A stretch of DNA of 32,804 nt from an uncultured Clostridia bacterium. GTDB taxonomy: Bacteria > Bacillota > Clostridia > TANB77 > CAG-508. The DNA is taken from positions 1 to 32,804 of the forward strand of contig CAPIEU010000015.1 of assembly GCA_948630815.1 (NCBI GenBank). The letters run 5' to 3'. Shown piece by piece: positions 1 to 9,239 of the stretch (within the stretch, counting starts at the first letter, position 1; every line of letters begins with the position of its first letter). The notes beneath the pieces are model-generated. The model made no database searches. It was not told where the DNA came from and saw only the letters and a list, made by a program, of their open reading frames with translations. The translations under genes and the position numbers were made by a program.

Positions 1-1
1 T

Positions 2-22
2 AAAGGTTTATGGGTAACCTTT
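2..22. repeat. Inverted repeat at left edge
   Basis: AAAGGTT (2-8) and AACCTTT (16-22) form a 7-bp inverted repeat with a 7-base loop, about 40 bases upstream of the recombinase start. It could be the end of the mobile element or the terminator of a gene outside the window. The sequence alone does not decide. Confidence 0.4.
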
Positions 23-61
23 TAAAAACCTAAATATATTATACAAGGAGGATATGTAAAA

Positions 62-1884
62 ATGAATGAAGGAAGGAAAGTAGCAGGAATTTATATTCGT
101 GTAAGCACAGAAGATCAAGTTAGAGAAGGATTTAGTTTAGGAGAACAGGAGGAGAAATTAAAAGCACTTTGTAAATATAAAGATTATAAAATATATAAAG
201 TTTACAAAGATGCAGGAATATCAGCAAAAGATATGGCAAATAGACCAGCGTTTCAGCAAATGTTAGAAGATATGAAAGCAGGTAAAATTAATTATATTGT
301 AGCCTATAAATTAGATAGAGTTACAAGGTCTGTAAGAGATTTAGAAGTTCTAATATCAGAGTTAGAAAAGCATAATTGCTATCTCATTTGCGATAGAGAT
401 GATGTAAATACCTCTTCAGCTAATCGGAAGATTTTTTGTAAGAATGTTAACAGTTCTTTCACAACTAGAAATTGAGATAGTATCAGAAAGAACAAAATTT
501 GGAATGACAGGAGCAATAAAATCTGGACATGTACCTCGGAACTTGCCCATTAGGTTACAAAAGAGAAAATAAGAAAATGGTAATAGATGAAACTACAAAA
601 GATTTAGTTATAAGAATATTTAATATGTATTTAGAAGGTAAAAGTTATCAAACAATAGCAAATATTTTAAATGCAGAGAAAATACCTACGCTAACAAACA
701 AGCAATGGAAAGATGCAACAGTATCTAAAATAATTAATAACAAAATTTATGTAGGAGATTTTGAACAATATAGAAATAAGCAAGAAAAAGAGACAGTTGT
801 TTATATGAATGTTGTAGAGCCGATTATATCAAGAGCAATGTACGAAGATGTACAAGCACAAAAAGAGAAAAATCAAAGAGCATTTTGTAGAGATAGAGTT
901 TATATATTTATGCAAAAACTACTATGTCCTAAATGTGGAAAGATAATGCAATGTAAAGGCTCTGGTGGGCAAAAGAAAAAGTATATGTACTATCATTGTT
1001 CGGATTGTAAAACTTATTTAAGAGAGGATTTAGTTGAAGATACAGTTATCTTTTTAATAATGAACTTAATTGAATATGATATGACAGTAAAAAAATATTT
1101 CTTTCCTGTTTTAGCAGATAAGAAAGAACGAAATACAGCTAAATTAGATAAAGAGATAGCTAATTTACAAAGCAAAAAGAATAGAATTAAGGAAGCATAT
1201 CTAAAAGGAATTGTAGAGGTAGAAGATTTTTCAGAAGATTACAGAGTAATTGAAGAAAAATTAAATATGCTAGAAGAAAAAAGAATACAAGCTATTGATA
1301 TAAATAAACAATCATTTAGTCCACAAGCGATAATGGCAGATAGAGATGTAGAAAAGGAAAAGTTAATTCGTTCTAATAAGTTTCAAGATATGCTTATGGC
1401 AGAATGGAAAAGCAAAACAAAAGAAGAAAAGCAAGAATTTATTTCTAAATTTGTAGAGAATATTGTAATTGAAAAAGATAAGAAAGGCTATTATAACCTA
1501 ATCAATATAAAATTTAGAAGTAGTTATATAGAACAAATTTCTAAATTGATGGATTTAGGAATGTTTGATATAGCATTACCATTTGAGCAAGGTAAAAAAG
1601 AAAGAATAGTAAATACCACTGTGTTAATGGACAAAAAAGAATTAAAAGAATATATGGACAGATTAAATGAATACTACGAAGTTTCTTATTATGAATTAAA
1701 TCAGTTGGACAAGCCTAAAAAAGGTTACCATAAAAAATATCTTACAATAGAAGAAGTAAATAGAAATGGAGAACAACTTTTTAAATTAGTGGAACTAATA
1801 AGTGATGATAAACAATTTCCACAGAAAGAAGAAAATAGAATTTTAGGGGAAATTAGAATTAAAGAAAGAGAAAAAGTTAGTTAA
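62..1884 (+). CDS. Large serine recombinase (TnpX type), two CGG +1 shift sites
   Basis: Site-specific recombinase that would excise and insert the element. Reading begins at ATG 62 (GGAGG at 47-51) with the resolvase catalytic domain: the N-terminal GIYIRVSTEDQ motif carries the nucleophilic Ser, and YKLDRVTR follows near residue 80. The recombinase domain comes next (GTCPLGYKRE), then a zinc ribbon (CPKCGK...HCSDC, about 930-1010) and a coiled coil, as in Tn4451 TnpX. Skipping C425 and C537 gives one 606-residue protein. The regained residues, ANGRFFVRMLTVLSQLEIE and GHVPGTCPLGY, are family-conserved. Without the shifts translation stops at 475. TnpV and mobilization genes follow, as in Tn4451-like elements. 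Alternative: a truly dead recombinase. Confidence 0.85.
425..428 (+). other. CGG +1 shift site 1 (recombinase)
   Basis: In-frame AAT CGG AAG is codon 122 from ATG 62. Skipping C425 gives AAT GGA AGA (Asn-Gly-Arg), the conserved NGR of the resolvase domain. Without the shift a stop comes 16 codons later. Confidence 0.8.
537..540 (+). other. CGG +1 shift site 2 (recombinase)
   Basis: CCT CGG AAC is in frame after site 1. Skipping C537 gives CCT GGA ACT TGC CCA, matching the family pattern GHxPGxxPxGY. The unshifted frame ends after about 11 codons. Confidence 0.8.
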
Positions 1885-1911
1885 AAAATTTTATAAATGG
1901 AGGAATTAAAA

Positions 1912-2301
1912 ATGAAAAATAAAGAATTAAAAACAAATAATATTGAAAATAAATATGGAATTGAATACACAAAGGTTGGAGATTATTATCTTCCAAATTT
2001 GGTTTTAGAAAAAGAAAAAATTATATTAAACAAATATGGAAGAATGAGACTAAAATTTTTAAAAGAAAATAGAAAAGCAGAATATACAATCATGTTTGTA
2101 AATGGAACTTTGAATAAACATTTAAAAGAGATTCAAGAAACATCAGAAAAGAGAATTGATATTATAATCGAACAACTAAAACAGCAAAATAATCTAACAG
2201 AAGAAATGAAAAATACAGATCAACTTTACTGGGTTAGTATGATGAATAATTTTAAAAGTACAGCTGAAGAAATTATATTAAATGAATTAATATATGTATA
2301 A
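1912..2301 (+). CDS. TnpV family transposon protein
   Basis: Small protein of about 129 residues found in Tn4451-like mobilizable elements; its molecular role is not established. Family features are the GDYYLPNL segment near the N terminus, a basic helix (RMRLKFLKENRKAEYT), LYWVSMMNN, and the C-terminal AEEIILNELIYV. ATG 1912 is chosen because GGAGG at 1899-1903 lies 8 bases upstream; an in-frame ATG at 1897 would put that Shine-Dalgarno inside the gene. It begins 27 bases after the recombinase stop, so the two are probably cotranscribed. Confidence 0.85.
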   Translation: MKNKELKTNNIENKYGIEYTKVGDYYLPNLVLEKEKIILNKYGRMRLKFLKENRKAEYTIMFVNGTLNKHLKEIQETSEKRIDIIIEQLKQQNNLTEEMKNTDQLYWVSMMNNFKSTAEEIILNELIYV

Positions 2302-2554
2302 GAAATTATTGGTAGGAGCAAACAGACAAATGTATTGCCAAATTTAATGTCTATAAGTGTAGCGAGCATAGGTTTTGTATTGCCACAAAACCGACAGCTT
2401 ACGCTGAAAGAGGATTTGTATCCCCTATAACCCCTACCTTATGAAACGAAAAAAGTAGGAAAATAGATTTAAAATTAGATGAGAAATTAAAAATTTTTAG
2501 GAAAGTTTTTATAAAAAATAAAACGAAAATTTATAAAAAAGGACGTGAAAAATT
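2302..2554. other. Candidate oriT region
   Basis: Gene-free stretch between tnpV and mobC. It holds a perfect 8-bp hairpin (GGTTTTGT 2371-2378, ACAAAACC 2385-2392), a short CAGC/GCTG repeat, and TATCCCCTATAACCCCTACC at about 2420-2439. Its place directly upstream of mobC and the relaxase gene, with inverted repeats beside a C-rich run, fits a mobilization origin. The nick site is not identified. TGTATTGCCA occurs twice here (2331-2340 and 2376-2385). Confidence 0.5.
2371..2392. repeat. Perfect hairpin in candidate oriT
   Basis: GGTTTTGT, loop ATTGCC, ACAAAACC. A perfect 8-bp stem about 160 bases upstream of mobC, probably recognised by the relaxosome. Confidence 0.6.
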
Positions 2555-2875
2555 ATGAGAAATAGAACAATAGGAATTAATGTTAGAGTGAGTGAAAATG
2601 AAAAGAAAAAATTACAAAGAAATGCTAAAAAGAGCAACTTAAATCTATCATCTTATTTAAGAAAATCAGGATTACAAAAAGAAATTTATTCAATACCAGA
2701 TGAAGAACTTCGTAAAATTTACAATGGAATTATTGAATTAAAAAATGAATTTTCTTATATGAGTGATGAAGAAATAAAAGAAAAAATAACAAAAATGCAA
2801 AGTGATTTTCTTGATATTTATAATTATAAAAACGGAGATGATGTGAGTGGCAACAACGAAAATATGGGCAATTAA
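2555..2875 (+). CDS. MobC-like relaxosome protein
   Basis: A 106-residue protein with an N-terminal ribbon-helix-helix-like region (TIGINVRVSENEKKKLQ, then NLNLSSYLRKSGL). This is typical of plasmid and element MobC proteins that bind oriT and help the relaxase. The last part is acidic and coiled. It overlaps the relaxase gene by 29 bases in another frame, which suggests translational coupling. Not identified more closely than family level. Confidence 0.75.
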   Translation: MRNRTIGINVRVSENEKKKLQRNAKKSNLNLSSYLRKSGLQKEIYSIPDEELRKIYNGIIELKNEFSYMSDEEIKEKITKMQSDFLDIYNYKNGDDVSGNNENMGN

Positions 2876-4220
2876 AGATAGTATATCACGAGTAATAAGC
2901 TATGCAAAGAATCCAGAGAAAACAACATTTGCAGACTTAAAACAAGTATTAAAATATGCAGAAAATGATGAGAAAACTATTGATAAAAACGAAAAAACTA
3001 TGTATGTAACAGGTGTAAATTGCAAAGTAGAAACAGCTTATGAAGAAATGACAATGGTACAGAATAGATTTGATAAAAACACAGGAAATATTGCTTATCA
3101 TGCATACCAAAGTTTTAAAACAGGAGAAGTATCACCAGAACTTGCACACAAAATTGGAGTAGAACTAGCAGAAAAGATGTGGAGTGAATATCAAGTTGTA
3201 GTTGCCACACATTTTAATACAGGCACATATCATAATCATTTTGTAGTAAATTCAGTTAATATGTTTACTGGAAAGAAATTTAATTGCAATAAAGGAGCAT
3301 ATTATCATTTTAGAGAGTTATCAGATAAACTATGTAGAGAATATGGACTAACAGTTATTGAGAAACCAACAGGAAAAACACCAAGAAGTATATATTTTGC
3401 AGAAAAACGAGGAGAGCCAACAAAGTATAATGTAATAAGACAAGCTATTGATGAAACAATGAAAATGTGCATAAATTATGGACAATTTAAAAAGATAATG
3501 CTTAAAAAAGGTTATATAATCAATGATGATTATAATAGAAAATATCCAACGATTCGTTCAATAAATGATAAACAAGCAGTAAGAATGTATCATTTAGGAG
3601 AACAGTATTTGCCTAAAAATATTGCAAACAAAGTTGAACACAATCCGTATTATTATCAAAATAGATATGTGGAATTTATACACCCTAAAAAGAAAAAACA
3701 AAAATATAAAATATACAAGTATAAAGGAAAATTCAAAGATATTAGTAAAATGAGTGGAATAGATGTACTATTTTTATTATTATTTCATTTGTTGGGACTA
3801 TTACCAAAACGAGAAAACTATAAGCCACTATCTCCCGAAATGAAGCAAGAAGTAAGAAAATTAGAGAGATATTCTAATGAGATTAGACTTATTGTAAGTG
3901 AAAAACTAAAAACAATAGGAGATGCAAAAGATTATATTTCACGAACTGAAAAAGATATCGAAGATGTTACTAATTTAAGGCAAAAATACAGAAATAAGTT
4001 AAGAAATTGCACAGATGATAAATTAATAGAAGAATACAAAGAAAAGCGAAATGAATGCACTACAAAACTAAATAAGCATAGAAAAAATCTAAAAATAGCA
4101 AATTATATTTTAGAAGATACACCAAAAGTTAAAGAAGTAATTAAAATTGAAATGCAAATGAAAAATGGACAAGAAGATATTACGAAAGCAAAGAAAAAAG
4201 ATAGGTGTTTAGTAAGATAA
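2847..4220 (+). CDS. Relaxase / mobilization nuclease (MobP type)
   Basis: DNA-nicking transesterase that would start conjugal transfer at the neighbouring oriT. The 457-residue protein starts at GTG 2847 inside mobC. Relaxase signatures are AYHAYQSF (His85) and the metal-binding triad in THFNTGTYHNHF (His122, His129, His131). The nucleophilic Tyr is probably in the first 60 residues (Tyr19, or Tyr53 in MYVTGVN); I cannot choose between them. The C-terminal third is basic and predicted coiled coil. No type IV secretion genes are present, so the element should be mobilized by other conjugative elements. Equivalent in role to TnpZ of Tn4451. Confidence 0.88.
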   Translation: MATTKIWAIKDSISRVISYAKNPEKTTFADLKQVLKYAENDEKTIDKNEKTMYVTGVNCKVETAYEEMTMVQNRFDKNTGNIAYHAYQSFKTGEVSPELAHKIGVELAEKMWSEYQVVVATHFNTGTYHNHFVVNSVNMFTGKKFNCNKGAYYHFRELSDKLCREYGLTVIEKPTGKTPRSIYFAEKRGEPTKYNVIRQAIDETMKMCINYGQFKKIMLKKGYIINDDYNRKYPTIRSINDKQAVRMYHLGEQYLPKNIANKVEHNPYYYQNRYVEFIHPKKKKQKYKIYKYKGKFKDISKMSGIDVLFLLLFHLLGLLPKRENYKPLSPEMKQEVRKLERYSNEIRLIVSEKLKTIGDAKDYISRTEKDIEDVTNLRQKYRNKLRNCTDDKLIEEYKEKRNECTTKLNKHRKNLKIANYILEDTPKVKEVIKIEMQMKNGQEDITKAKKKDRCLVR

Positions 4221-4223
4221 AAC

Positions 4224-4264
4224 TATAAAAGGTTGTTATGTGTGAAAATAACAGCCTTTTTATA
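4224..4264 (+). terminator. Rho-independent terminator after relaxase
   Basis: Stem TATAAAAGGTTGTTAT (4224-4239) with ATAACAGCCTTTTTATA (4248-4264), including one G-T pair; loop of 8 bases and a T run on the 3' arm. Confidence 0.75.
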
Positions 4265-4292
4265 ATTTTGAAAATGAATATATTGGAAACAA

Positions 4293-4321
4293 TTGTATTT
4301 ATATTAATTTTATGGTATAAA
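4293..4321 (+). promoter_or_regulatory. Promoter for nuclease/Gabija cargo
   Basis: TTGTAT (4293-4298), 17-base spacer, TATAAA (4316-4321), preceded by TGG (extended -10 type). Located after the relaxase terminator and before two inverted repeats and the DUF1016 gene. Confidence 0.6.
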
Positions 4322-4334
4322 TAAGTAAAATATG

Positions 4335-4361
4335 AAATTTGCAACACAGCGTTGCAAATTT
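4335..4361. repeat. Operator-like inverted repeat 1
   Basis: AAATTTGCAAC (4335-4345), loop ACAGC, GTTGCAAATTT (4351-4361): a perfect 11-bp inverted repeat just downstream of the promoter -10 at 4316. The position fits a repressor site or a 5' mRNA hairpin. Confidence 0.6.
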
Positions 4362-4371
4362 AAAAAATATC

Positions 4372-4398
4372 AATTTTGCAGCATAATGTTGCAAAATT
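4372..4398. repeat. Operator-like inverted repeat 2
   Basis: AATTTTGCA (4372-4380), 9-base loop, TGCAAAATT (4390-4398). It shares the TTTGCA half-site with repeat 1 and ends 7 bases before the GGAGG of the DUF1016 gene. The two repeats look like tandem sites for one regulator, but no candidate regulator gene lies nearby. Confidence 0.55.
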
Positions 4399-4416
4399 AA
4401 AAATGGAGGAAGTTTA

Positions 4417-5439
4417 GTGGAAAATAATCTAATGAATGAAGATTATAGAGAGTTTATAGGAGAAATCAAGAATAAAATTAGAAATAGCCAATATGAAGCA
4501 ATGAGAGCAGTTAATAAAACTCTAATTAATTTGTATTGGGGTATTGGACAAGAAATATATAATCAGCAACAAGAAAAAGGTTGGGGAAAATCGATTGTTG
4601 AGCTATTAGCAAAAGAGTTAAAGAAAGAATTTCCAGATGTTCAAGGTTTTTCTGCAAGAAATCTATGGAGAATGCGAAATTTATATGTTGAATATAAAGA
4701 TAATGAAATTCTGCCACCATTAGTGGCAGAAATAAGTTGGAGCAAGAATGTAACAATAATGGAGAAATGCAAAGATCCACTTGAAAGAGAATTTTATATA
4801 AAGATGACAAAAAAGTATGGTTGGACTAAAGATGTTTTAATAAACAATATAGAGAATAGGACTTATGAAAAATATCTATTAAATCAAACTAACTTTGATG
4901 AAACACTGCCTGATAAGTACATTAATCAAGCAAAATTAGCTGTCAAAGATGAATATATTTTTGACTTTATGGAATTATCTGAACAACATTCAGAAAGAGA
5001 GTTAGAAGAAAGTTTAGTAAATAATATGAAAGCATTTCTAGAAGAAATGGGTGGAAATTTTGCTTTTATGGGAAGTCAATATCATTTAAATGTAGGTGGA
5101 GATGATTTTTATATAGATTTACTACTATATCATAGAAGTTTAAAAAGTTTAATTGCAATAGAATTAAAAATAGGAGAATTTAAACCTGAATTTGTTGGAC
5201 AACTTCAATTTTACTTAACTGCACTAGATAAACAAGTAAAAATGGAACATGAAAATCCATCAATAGGAATTATAATATGCAAAAGTAAAAATAGAACAGT
5301 AGTAGAATATGCACTAAGTGATAGTGATAAGCCAATAGGAGTTTCTACATATCAAATAAGAGATACTTTACCAGAACAAATGAAGAATTTATTACCTTCA
5401 CCAGAAGAGATAAAGAAGAGATTGGAAGGATTGGAATAA
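4417..5439 (+). CDS. DUF1016/YhcG-family PDDEXK nuclease
   Basis: A 340-residue protein with an N-terminal DUF1016 DNA-binding region (NKTLINLYWGIGQEIY; GFSARNLWRMRNLY) and a C-terminal PDDEXK nuclease fold. The catalytic set is visible as D234 (FYIDLLLYH) and E249-L-K251 (IAIELKIGEF). Homologues occur on mobile elements and in defence or restriction loci; the exact target is not known. Start GTG 4417 has GGAGG at 4405-4409; the in-frame ATG 4432 is less well placed. Directly upstream of the Gabija genes with a 21-base gap, so it is probably in the same transcript and part of a defence cargo. Two inverted repeats precede it. Confidence 0.85.
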   Translation: MENNLMNEDYREFIGEIKNKIRNSQYEAMRAVNKTLINLYWGIGQEIYNQQQEKGWGKSIVELLAKELKKEFPDVQGFSARNLWRMRNLYVEYKDNEILPPLVAEISWSKNVTIMEKCKDPLEREFYIKMTKKYGWTKDVLINNIENRTYEKYLLNQTNFDETLPDKYINQAKLAVKDEYIFDFMELSEQHSERELEESLVNNMKAFLEEMGGNFAFMGSQYHLNVGGDDFYIDLLLYHRSLKSLIAIELKIGEFKPEFVGQLQFYLTALDKQVKMEHENPSIGIIICKSKNRTVVEYALSDSDKPIGVSTYQIRDTLPEQMKNLLPSPEEIKKRLEGLE

Positions 5440-5460
5440 CGATATTAATAGGAGAGAAAT

Positions 5461-7160
5461 ATGCTAATAAGTAGTTTAAGAATTAAAAATTACAGAGGAT
5501 TAGATATTAATGTAGATACAATTGAAAAAGTTTCAATTATTATAGGGCAAAATGACAGTGGCAAAACTAATATATGTTCTGCAATAATGAAAGTACTGGA
5601 TTATAGTAAAAGGAAAATCCCTTTTATATTAACGGATTCTACTAATTCAAATAAAGAAGACATAGAAATAGAGATAAAATTGACAGCAGATGATTTAACA
5701 AATGAACAATTAGCATTAGTTGGCAATTACATACACATTGATGATAATAAAAAATATATTATTGTAAAATTGACATCAAAATATAATGAAGATACATTGG
5801 AATATGAAGATACGTTATTTTATGGAAATCCTAAAATGGATTTTGAGGAAATTAGAGCAAATATACAAACACAGTTGGATAAGGTTTTAGCAATAGTGTA
5901 TATTAATCCAGTATATGATATAGAAATATCTAAAAAAGAATTTTTTAAGTTTAAAGAAAGCGATAATAAAGAAAAAGGACTGTTTTTTAGTGATAACATA
6001 ACGACTGAAATATCGAATTTAAATAGTAGTATACAAAATGAACAGATAATTAATGACATACAAAGAGAAATAAATGAAAAGGGTGAATTTTCAGAGTTAT
6101 TTGAAGATTTGAAATTTAAAGTAATGCCAAACATAAAAGAGGAGAACATTTATAAATCACTTAATGTTAATGCTTACGATACTGAAGATAATGAATTTGA
6201 TAATATTGGAGATGGAAAGAATAAGATATTCTCAATGATTTTAAAATCTAAAATTTATAATGATAATAAGAAAAAATATTCATAATTGAAGAACCTGAAA
6301 ATCACTTATATGTATTATTACAAAAAGTGTATATTAGTGCCTTGTTAAAAATGAATCCTAGCCAGTTAATCATAACAACACACTCTCCATATACAATTGA
6401 CTTTGAAAAAACTAATCAAATTATAAAAGTATCGTATGATCCAATTAATAAAGAAAGAAAAATATTTAACTTTAATAAAATAAACAATGAGGACTTCAAG
6501 AAGTTTGGATATTTGATAAATGTTGAAGTTGCAGAAATGTTATATTATAATAACGTTCTTCTTATAGAAGGAGATTCTGAAAAATATTTCTATAGTTTAT
6601 TAATGGCAAAAGATAATAATTTTTGTAAAATGGTTAATGAGAAAAGATTTGGAATATATGCAGTTAATGGTATAGCATTTAAAACTATAAAAGAACTTTT
6701 AGAAAAGTTAGGAATTACTGTCTATATAAAAACAGATAACGATATATTTAAAGTACCTAAGGTAGAAGAGTATAGATATGCAGGATTAGAGAGATGTATG
6801 CAATTTTTAAGTGATGATATAAAAGAAGAATTAAAAAAATTATTAAATGTTGAAAAGTTAGAATTTAGATTTACAGATATAGATTCTAAACCACAAGTAA
6901 TAGAGAGCAAAATTTCAGATATTTGCAACTTATTGAGAAAGAACAATATTATTTTTTCTCAACATAATGAAGGTTTTGAAAGAGATTTTATAGAATATAT
7001 AAAATTAGATGAAAAAAATGAAGTAACAGAAGAGGCTATAAAATTCTTAAAACAAGCAAAATTGAAAAACTTACATTATTTTATTGATGAATATAATATA
7101 GATATAACTGTAAATGATAATAATAAAAATTCAGTATTGGTAGGATTTTTATATGATTAA
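5461..7160 (+). CDS. gajA: GajA, Gabija OLD-family ATPase-nuclease, with -1 frameshift
   Basis: Anti-phage Gabija nuclease subunit, about 566 residues when joined. The N-terminal ABC-type ATPase has Walker A GQNDSGKT (residues 29-36). Walker B IIEEPENHL and the switch His in ITTHSPYTI lie after the frameshift. A C-terminal TOPRIM domain follows (LLIEGDSEKYFY and KTDND). The first frame stops at 6285. A -1 shift within the A-run 6271-6276 joins it exactly to the second frame (AAA AAA ATA TTC ATA ATT GAA GAA). There is no CGG here, so this break differs from the others. It may be a loss-of-function deletion, an assembly error, or slippage on the A-run. Its stop overlaps the gajB start by 8 bases. 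Confidence 0.8.
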
Positions 7161-8720
7161 CTTGAGCAAAGAAGTAAAAAGAATATTAGATGATGAACAA
7201 AATAGTATTATATCTTCAAAGAAAAGGTATATTTATGTCTCTGCTTGCCCACGGTTCTGGAAAAACATATACAGTTGTAAAAAGAATTGAAAATGAATTA
7301 CAGGAAATAGAGGATTATAAAGGAATTGTTGCATGTTCCTTTACAAAAGAAGCATCAGAAGAATTAAAAAATAGAATAAATAAGAAAATAAACTTAGAAA
7401 ATTGTTTTGTTGGAACAATAGATTCTTTTGTTAAAAATATAATATGCGTGTTTGTTAATAGAGCCTTAAAAGAATGTGATAAATTCAATAAACAAGTTAT
7501 GATAAAAAACAATATTAATTTTCCAGAAGATAATGTAAAGATAAATGGAAAGTATCTATGTAAAAACAATCGGACGTTATTTAACAGTAAACGAATTAGT
7601 AAGATTTTATGATATATATCAGAATTATCAGAAGGTGGGTAATCAATATTATAATGAATGGCTAGAAAAGTTAAAAAATAATGAATATGAAATTTCATTT
7701 CCATCATATTTTTTTGCAAGTTATATTGTTAAAATGGAAATATTCAAAAATTGGTTTAATAATAAATATAATACTATTTATATTGATGAAGCACAAGATT
7801 TGAATTATTTCCAACACTATTTTTTTGATATATTAAAAAAGTATACGAATGTAAATATAGTTATGGTAGGAGATGCAAATCAATCAATATACCAATTTAG
7901 AGGAGCTAGACCAGACTTATTTAGGAAACTAATTGAAAAAGGGTACTTTGAGTATAAAATAGATGTTAGTGTAAGATGTCATCCAAGTATAATATACTAT
8001 GCAAATAAAATATTTGATAAATCTATAACAAAAAAATTTAATACCGATTCAAAAGTACAAATGATAGATTATATTGATAAAGAATTTTTAAATAGTTTAC
8101 CTAATAATACTTTCATATTAACAGAAAGTAATAAAAAAGCACAAGAAATATATGAATTATATAAGCAAGATTTTGATATTATTTATACTAAGAAACTTGA
8201 TTTAGACAATAAAAGCTATAATGATTATTATCTAAATAGTGATATTATAGATGAATTATTAAAGTATTATTTAAATTATGATAATGTTTTAGATAAATAT
8301 AAATACCCATTTGAAAAAATAGAACCATTATTGCATAATTGCAACACAAAAATTAAACAAAGGGAATTTCAAATTGATGAAAGCACTAACTTAGTAGAGT
8401 TTTTGTCAAATAGTTGTAACATTTTAGGAATACAAATAAATTTAGAAACACTAAAAGAAATACAACGTAAAATAGAAGATGAAAAATATAAATATAATTA
8501 CTATATTGTAGAAAAGCAAAATAGAATTATGACTATACATTCTTCTAAAGGATTAGAAAATGATAATGTTATTATAATACTTGACAATAAATACAATAAA
8601 GTAAATGATGAATTTAAAAATAAATTATTTGTTGCTATAACAAGAGCAAAGGATAATGTATATATATTATGTGAAAATAACAATGAAATATCTGAATTTA
8701 TAAGCAATCTATTACAATAA
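7153..8720 (+). CDS. gajB: GajB, Gabija UvrD-like helicase, two CGG +1 shift sites
   Basis: Second Gabija subunit, a UvrD/Rep-type superfamily 1 helicase of 521 residues when two Cs are skipped. Motifs in order: Walker A ACPGSGKT (regained only by skipping C7252), motif II YIDEAQD, motif III VMVGDANQSIYQFRG, motif V TIHSSKGLEND, motif VI LFVAITRAKDNVYIL. ATG 7153 overlaps the gajA stop, as expected for a coupled pair. Without the shifts the reading frame ends about 13 codons after 7252, and an ATG at 7190 would give a protein lacking part of Walker A. The length fits the family. Confidence 0.85.
7252..7255 (+). other. CGG +1 shift site 3 (gajB Walker A)
   Basis: CCA CGG TTC is codon 34 from ATG 7153. 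Skipping C7252 gives CCA GGT TCT GGA AAA ACA, the PGSGKT Walker A motif. This is one of two sites followed by T rather than A. Confidence 0.85.
7571..7574 (+). other. CGG +1 shift site 4 (gajB)
   Basis: AAT CGG ACG is in frame after site 3. Skipping C7571 gives AAT GGA CGT TAT TTA and joins the open frame that carries the remaining helicase motifs. The unshifted frame stops at 7612. Confidence 0.78.
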
Positions 8721-8797
8721 GAATAGAATTTTAAATGTTAAGGTTTGAAGGATTAAATCGTAAAAGAAAGTAAATATATGAAAGAGGGATAGAACTT

Positions 8798-9238
8798 ATG
8801 GATGAAAAATTTATAGATATAGCGATTGAAATTAGTAGAAAAGCTAAATATCCTTATGGTGCTATTGTAGTAAAAGATGGTAAAATAATTGGTAGAAGTG
8901 ATGAGAAAACATTAATGGAAATAAGCATGTATTCTCATGCAGAACTAGAGGCAATAGAAAGTGCATCTAAAAACAAAAATTTATATGGAGATTTGAAAGG
9001 TGCAACATTATATGTATCATGTGAGCCTTGTATGATGTGTATGGGAGCTATATTATATGAAGAATTTTCAAAAATTGTTTATGCTGCAACATTACAAGAT
9101 AGCAATGATAATTATTGCCCAGAAATGATTACAGATATAGATATATTAGCAAAATATGCTAAAAATAAACTTGAAATAGTGAAAGAATTACATAGGGATA
9201 AAGCAGTAGAAATATTAAAGCAAAGAGGAGAGTATTAG
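8798..9238 (+). CDS. Nucleoside/guanine deaminase-like protein
   Basis: A 146-residue zinc-dependent deaminase of the cytidine deaminase superfamily. The active site is His47-Ala-Glu49 (SHAELEA) with Pro77-Cys78-Met-Met-Cys81 (CEPCMMCMGA). The C-terminal region (SNDNYCPEMITDIDIL) resembles guanine deaminases more than tRNA adenosine deaminase, but the substrate is uncertain. GAGGG lies about 9 bases before the ATG. First of four closely spaced genes; the next start is one base after its stop. Confidence 0.85.
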   Translation: MDEKFIDIAIEISRKAKYPYGAIVVKDGKIIGRSDEKTLMEISMYSHAELEAIESASKNKNLYGDLKGATLYVSCEPCMMCMGAILYEEFSKIVYAATLQDSNDNYCPEMITDIDILAKYAKNKLEIVKELHRDKAVEILKQRGEY

Positions 9239-9239
9239 T

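Noticed and set aside
62..1884. Seven separate pseudogenes by ordinary decay
   Set aside because: All breaks have one form, and no gene with a CGG site has any other lesion. Essential genes are included.
4335..4398. CRISPR-like or type III toxin repeats
   Set aside because: Only two inverted repeats of differing sequence, with no regular direct-repeat spacing.
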